Program-made: the position numbers and the translations under genes
Notes under the pieces: model-generated
The model's input: the letters and a program-made list of their open reading frames with translations, nothing else
Told to the model about the DNA's origin: nothing
Databases searched by the model: none
Shown: positions 60,824 through 64,000 of the stretch, piece after piece
How the letters are laid out: the number at the start of each line of letters is the position of its first letter
How positions within the stretch are numbered: position 1 is the first letter of the stretch
Source: Bog-877 sp050734135
Lineage (GTDB): Bacteria > Chloroflexota > Dormibacteria > Aeolococcales > Bog-877
Direction of reading: 5' to 3'
NCBI GenBank assembly: GCA_050734135.1
Contig: JBOHUG010000070.1
Location: 62,001-126,000, forward strand
Length of the DNA: 64,000 bases

Positions 60824-61387
60824 GTGCCCCAGCTGCCGCTGCCGATCCAGACCGAACGGCTGACGCTCCGCCAGCTCCTGGGCTCGGACCTCGAGCAGTT
60901 GCTCGAGATTCAGTCGCTTCCCGACGTGGCCCGGTACATGTACTGGGCTCCCCGGAGCCCGGAGGCGGCCCGACAATGGCTGAACCTGGCGCTGCCACTC
61001 CCCTCTTGGGAAGTCGAGAACGAGGCGCTCACCCTGGCGGCGGTAGAGCTGGCCTCGGGTCGTCTGGCGGGAACCCTGACCCTCTTCCTGCGCAGCATCG
61101 CGCACCGCCAGGGCGAGATTGGGTTCATGTTCCATCCCGACTTTCAGGGGCGCGGGCTGGCCGCGGAAGGGGCCGCAGAACTGTTCCCAATCGGATTTGA
61201 GCTGCTCCAGCTGCACCGCTTGTTCGGCCGATGCGACGGCCGCAACCTGCCCTCGGCGAGGCTGATGGAGAGGTTGGGAATGCGCCAGGAGGCCAGGCTG
61301 CTGCAGAACGAGATGGTGAAGGGGAAATGGACCGACGAGTGGATCTACGCGATCCTAGCCTCCGAGTGGCGGCTCAGGCAGCACTAG
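60824..61387 (+). CDS. GNAT acetyltransferase, RimJ/RimL-like
   Basis: A 187-residue acetyltransferase: PIQTERLTLRQLLGSDLEQLLEIQSLPDVARYMYW is the RimJ/RimL start, GEIGFMFHPDFQGRGLAAEGAAEL holds the acetyl-CoA pyrophosphate loop (Q-G-R-G-L-A), and LHRLFGRCDGRNLPSARLMERLGMRQEARL is the conserved C-terminal strand-helix. The substrate may be a protein N-terminus or small amine. GTG 60824 with an upstream -10 hexamer supports the start. Confidence 0.9.
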   Translation: MPQLPLPIQTERLTLRQLLGSDLEQLLEIQSLPDVARYMYWAPRSPEAARQWLNLALPLPSWEVENEALTLAAVELASGRLAGTLTLFLRSIAHRQGEIGFMFHPDFQGRGLAAEGAAELFPIGFELLQLHRLFGRCDGRNLPSARLMERLGMRQEARLLQNEMVKGKWTDEWIYAILASEWRLRQH

Positions 61388-61499
61388 ACCAGCTGACCTG
61401 CGGCCGGACCCGCCCACCCATTCTGGAGGGCCAGTGCTCATCAGCTGAAGGAGGGGCGCCCGCCGGAGTTAGCTAGAAGTGGTCCCCTGCCAGCCCGAC

Positions 61500-62828
61500 T
61501 CAGTTCTGAGGCTGGTCGTCGTCATCCAGATTGGCGAAGTAGGCGGAGACCGCGTGGTCCAGCAGCTCGGGAGTCAGCCGGGGTTCGACGCCGAAGTAGG
61601 AAGCTGCGTGGACCAGATGATCCAGTATGTCCCGTGGTTCACAGCCGTGGAGGGGCCGGTCGGTCTTGCGGTAGTGTTCCTCGACGAGGTAGTTGACCGC
61701 GGCCGGGTCGTACTCCAAGCCGATCGAGTCGCAGACCCGCCGGAAAATCCGGCCGTATTCGATCACCGTCGGGTTGGGGACTTCCACCTTGTAACGGATG
61801 CGCCTTAAGAAGGCCTCGTCCACCAGCTCCTTGGGCTTGAGGTTGGTGGAGAGGATGAGCACCTCGGTGAAAGGAACCATCACCGTCGTGCCCGCGCGTC
61901 CGATGTTGAGGTAGTCGAACCCGGCCTCCAGCGGCACGATCAGCCGGTTGAGCAGGTCCTGGGGGCTCACCTGCTGGCGACCGAAGTCGTCCACCAGGAA
62001 GAGACCACCGTTGGCCTTCAGCTGCAGTGAGGCTTCGAAGAAGCCCATCCGGGGGTCGTAGGCCAACTCCAGCTCTCGGCCGGTCAGCTCGCCGCCGGCC
62101 CGGACGACCGGGCGGGCGCAGAGGGCCCAGCGGGTGTCGTGGGAGGGAAGGTCGGTGGAGACCGGCCGATGGTGCATGGCATCGAAGACGCGGATCACCT
62201 CACCCTTCACGTAGAGCGCATGGGGCACGAAGATGGCATCCCCCAGCAAAGAAGCGCAAGCCTCGGCGATGCTGCTCTTGCCGTTACCTGGGGGCCCGTA
62301 CAGGAAGATCGACTGACGGGCCCCCAACGCCGGTCCCAGCCGGTTGAGTACGCTCGGCGGCAGCACCAGGTGGTCCAGGGCGGCCCTCAGCATCTGATGG
62401 GTGACCGGATTGCTGCTCCGGCCCTGGTGCCTGGCCACCGCAATGTAGACGTCCAGCGGTACTGGAGCCGGCCCTGCGTACTGGTTGACCTCCACCAGCT
62501 CCTTGGCCCGCTCCCGGCCACTTCTATTGATGGCGTACTGCAGACCATCGGCGAACTCTGCCCCCCCCACCGTGCCGCGAATGCCGGTGGTGGCGATGTA
62601 GCCCTCGTCAGTCAGGAACTTGAGGGAATCACTGACGATGTTCCACGGCAAGCAGACCTGACGGGCGACATCGCGGCCCAGCATTGCGCCGTTGTAGTAG
62701 ATGACCTTCAGCACCAAGTCGTGAATGAACCCCGCCGGGATGCCGGCTTCCTTGGGGCTCTGAGGTACCGGCGGGAATCCGATCTGGGCCCGCTGGGGAG
62801 CGGAGACGGCCATGGCGGCTGCAGACAT
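61500..62828 (-). CDS. AAA+ ATPase with N-terminal winged-helix-like domain, function unknown
   Basis: A 442-residue cytosolic ATPase. Residues about 20-120 look like a winged helix (FIHDLVLKVIYYNGAMLGRDVARQVCLPWNIVSDSLKFLTDEGYI). The AAA+ domain has Walker A GPPGNGKSSIAEACASLLG, Walker B-like LFLVDDFGRQQ (D-D in place of D-E), sensor 1 LILSTNL and a later Arg-containing FLRRIRYKVEVP. Homologues are scattered in Chloroflexota/Actinomycetota-like genomes with no fixed function that I can name. ATG 62828 is preferred over TTG 62843. It is divergent from the penicillin-binding protein gene. Confidence 0.8.
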   Translation of the reverse strand: MSAAAMAVSAPQRAQIGFPPVPQSPKEAGIPAGFIHDLVLKVIYYNGAMLGRDVARQVCLPWNIVSDSLKFLTDEGYIATTGIRGTVGGAEFADGLQYAINRSGRERAKELVEVNQYAGPAPVPLDVYIAVARHQGRSSNPVTHQMLRAALDHLVLPPSVLNRLGPALGARQSIFLYGPPGNGKSSIAEACASLLGDAIFVPHALYVKGEVIRVFDAMHHRPVSTDLPSHDTRWALCARPVVRAGGELTGRELELAYDPRMGFFEASLQLKANGGLFLVDDFGRQQVSPQDLLNRLIVPLEAGFDYLNIGRAGTTVMVPFTEVLILSTNLKPKELVDEAFLRRIRYKVEVPNPTVIEYGRIFRRVCDSIGLEYDPAAVNYLVEEHYRKTDRPLHGCEPRDILDHLVHAASYFGVEPRLTPELLDHAVSAYFANLDDDDQPQN

Positions 62829-62880
62829 CGGCAATGAACTCAATTATCTGGCTCGGGAACCTCTCCCGGAATGGACCTTA

Positions 62881-62904
62881 CTGGGCGAGTCTTACACCGC
62901 CCAG
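62881..62904. repeat. 7-bp inverted repeat in divergent region
   Basis: CTGGGCG (62881-62887) and CGCCCAG (62898-62904) are exact inverted repeats with a 10 nt centre. They lie between the AAA+ gene and the PBP gene and could be an operator or a weak hairpin. Confidence 0.4.
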
Positions 62905-62921
62905 CCGTAACTCATCCCCGG

Positions 62922-62938
62922 TTTGCACCGTATTTGCA
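62922..62938. repeat. TTTGCA direct repeat spaced by one helical turn
   Basis: TTTGCA occurs at 62922-62927 and 62933-62938, an 11-nt period as expected for two binding sites on the same DNA face. Confidence 0.35.
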
Positions 62939-63062
62939 AGGTCGTGAGATTCCCGCCACCAAGCCGTCACCGAACCGGGCGCCAACTGGGGGCTGGGGCG
63001 GCGAATAGGGAGCCTGGCATAATCGGGCGGCGGCGGGACTGCCCCCCTCCCGCGTGAGCTGA

Positions 63063-64000
63063 ATGCAGGAAATTACAGTCACCCCGCGTGAGCGGGCTTC
63101 CCGTCGGACCGGCGTGCGCCGGCGCTCTGGGCTTCAGCGACCCTCCCAGCCGGGCTTTTGGGCGCGCCACCGCTGGCTGCGCAACATCGCCACCGGTGGG
63201 CTGGTGGCGGTGCTGGTGGCGTGCGTGGGGATCGGCTCCGGGATGATCGTCCTGGCAGCCTTCCAGGTGGGTCTCCCCAGCGTCTCCGCGCTACCCAACC
63301 TGGGGCCTCCCAATGACAGCGAACTTCTGGCCAGCGATGGCTCGCTGCTGGCCATCCTCCATGAGCCGGGTGTGCACCACGTCGGAATCAACTTGAAACT
63401 GGTCAACCCGCTCCTGATCCAGGCCACAGTGGCGGTGGAGGACCGCCACTTCTATCAGGACACCGCCTCGGCCGACCTCCCTCGCATCGTGGAGTCAGGG
63501 ATCAACGACATCGTCCACCACAAGGCCACTCAGGGCGCCAGCACCATCACCGAACAGCTGGCCAAGATCGCCTTCCTGACGCCTCAGAAGACGATCACCC
63601 GCAAGATCCGCGAGCTGCTCCTCGGCTATGAGATCTCCAAGGTCTTTGCGCCCAACACCATCCTGCTGATGTATCTCAATCGGATCGACTACGGCAATCA
63701 GGCGATTGGCATCCAGGAGGCCGCCGAGCTCTATTTCCACATCCCCGCCAGCCAGCTCGATCTGGCCGAGGCCAGCATGCTGGCGGGTATTCCCGATGCC
63801 CCGACGGCCTACAACCCCGTCCTCTATGAAGGGGTTACGGGCTCGGCCAACCTGGCCAAGGACCGGCAGCACGTGGTGCTGGCGGCCATGGTCCGCAACA
63901 GCGACATCTCCCAGAAGCAGGCTAACGCAGCCTTCAAGGAGGTACTCACGTTCTATCCCTGGGAAGACAGCGAGGTCGACACCCAGCCTGACTTTGTGCA
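63063..64000 (+). CDS. Class A penicillin-binding protein, glycosyltransferase domain, C-terminus beyond window
   Basis: The first 312 residues of a bifunctional peptidoglycan synthase; the frame is open at the right edge. A basic N-terminus (RERASRRTGVRRR) is followed by one membrane helix (IATGGLVAVLVACVGIGSGMIVLAAF). The GT51 domain starts around residue 85 (NDSELLASDGSLLAIL) and has catalytic Glu in VEDRHFYQD (motif 1), GASTITEQLAK (motif 2 with second Glu), and ILLMYLNRIDYGNQAIGIQEAAELYF (motif 3). The usual H-H-G-x-D after EDRxF is altered here (EDRHFYQDTASADLPR). The transpeptidase domain would lie downstream of the window. ATG 63063 was chosen as the first in-frame start with basic sequence after it. 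Confidence 0.93.
   Translation, partial: MQEITVTPRERASRRTGVRRRSGLQRPSQPGFWARHRWLRNIATGGLVAVLVACVGIGSGMIVLAAFQVGLPSVSALPNLGPPNDSELLASDGSLLAILHEPGVHHVGINLKLVNPLLIQATVAVEDRHFYQDTASADLPRIVESGINDIVHHKATQGASTITEQLAKIAFLTPQKTITRKIRELLLGYEISKVFAPNTILLMYLNRIDYGNQAIGIQEAAELYFHIPASQLDLAEASMLAGIPDAPTAYNPVLYEGVTGSANLAKDRQHVVLAAMVRNSDISQKQANAAFKEVLTFYPWEDSEVDTQPDFV

Noticed and set aside
1..64000. CRISPR arrays, insertion sequences, rRNA genes
   Set aside because: No regularly spaced repeats, transposase motifs, terminal inverted repeats or rRNA signatures were seen anywhere in the window.

Overview
The window reads as one contiguous piece of a GC-rich (by eye about 65%), gene-dense bacterial chromosome. 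Several genes are of types usually met in Actinomycetota and related terrestrial lineages: an AdnAB-like helicase-nuclease pair, an InhA-like enoyl-ACP reductase, a MarP-like membrane protease, a LytR-CpsA-Psr protein and a 31-residue bS22-like ribosomal protein. Together with the respiratory operon this suggests a Terrabacteria lineage such as Ca. Dormibacterota or a relative in Chloroflexota/Actinomycetota. That placement is from memory of families, not from a computed phylogeny.

Layout. 0-5 kb: AdnAB-like recombination helicases and a TetR regulator. 5-9 kb: fumarylacetoacetase-family hydrolase, aldehyde dehydrogenase, and a broken flavin disulfide oxidoreductase. 9-24.7 kb: mostly housekeeping genes (ppdK, ABC exporter, glyQS, recO, CorC-type protein, prs, glmU, enoyl-CoA hydratase, nth), including a cysteinyl-tRNA synthetase fused in frame to a family 2 glycosyltransferase. 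24.7-30.7 kb: a copper lipoprotein and a second lipoprotein converge on a tightly packed six-gene respiratory operon (CydA'-like, small membrane protein, Rieske, cytochrome b, CydA-like, soluble protein). 30.7-38 kb: holA, rpsT, ispE, lipoprotein, ppk, F420/FMN-type oxidoreductase, rpiA. 38-44 kb: MarP-like protease, MarR-MFS pair, FabI, LCP protein. 44-49 kb: response regulator, histidine kinase and GH63-like glycosidase in one operon. 49-53.9 kb: a tRNA-Ala followed by a low-density stretch of broken genes. 54-64 kb: TrpB2, broken phosphotransferase, HIT protein plus YdeP-type molybdopterin oxidoreductase, bS22, second tRNA-Ala, AraC-like regulator, VOC protein, GNAT, AAA+ ATPase, and the start of a class A penicillin-binding protein.

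The most unusual item is the respiratory operon. A Rieske/cytochrome b pair is translationally coupled to two CydA-family proteins. One keeps the haem-ligand positions of cytochrome bd but lacks the long quinol-binding loop; the other has lost the catalytic glutamates. There is no CydB and no c-type haem motif. Other notable features are the CysRS-GT2 fusion, a recurring -10-like hexamer 5-8 nt upstream of start codons (a leaderless-transcription signature), and a set of frameshifted genes confined to dispensable functions while essential genes are intact.
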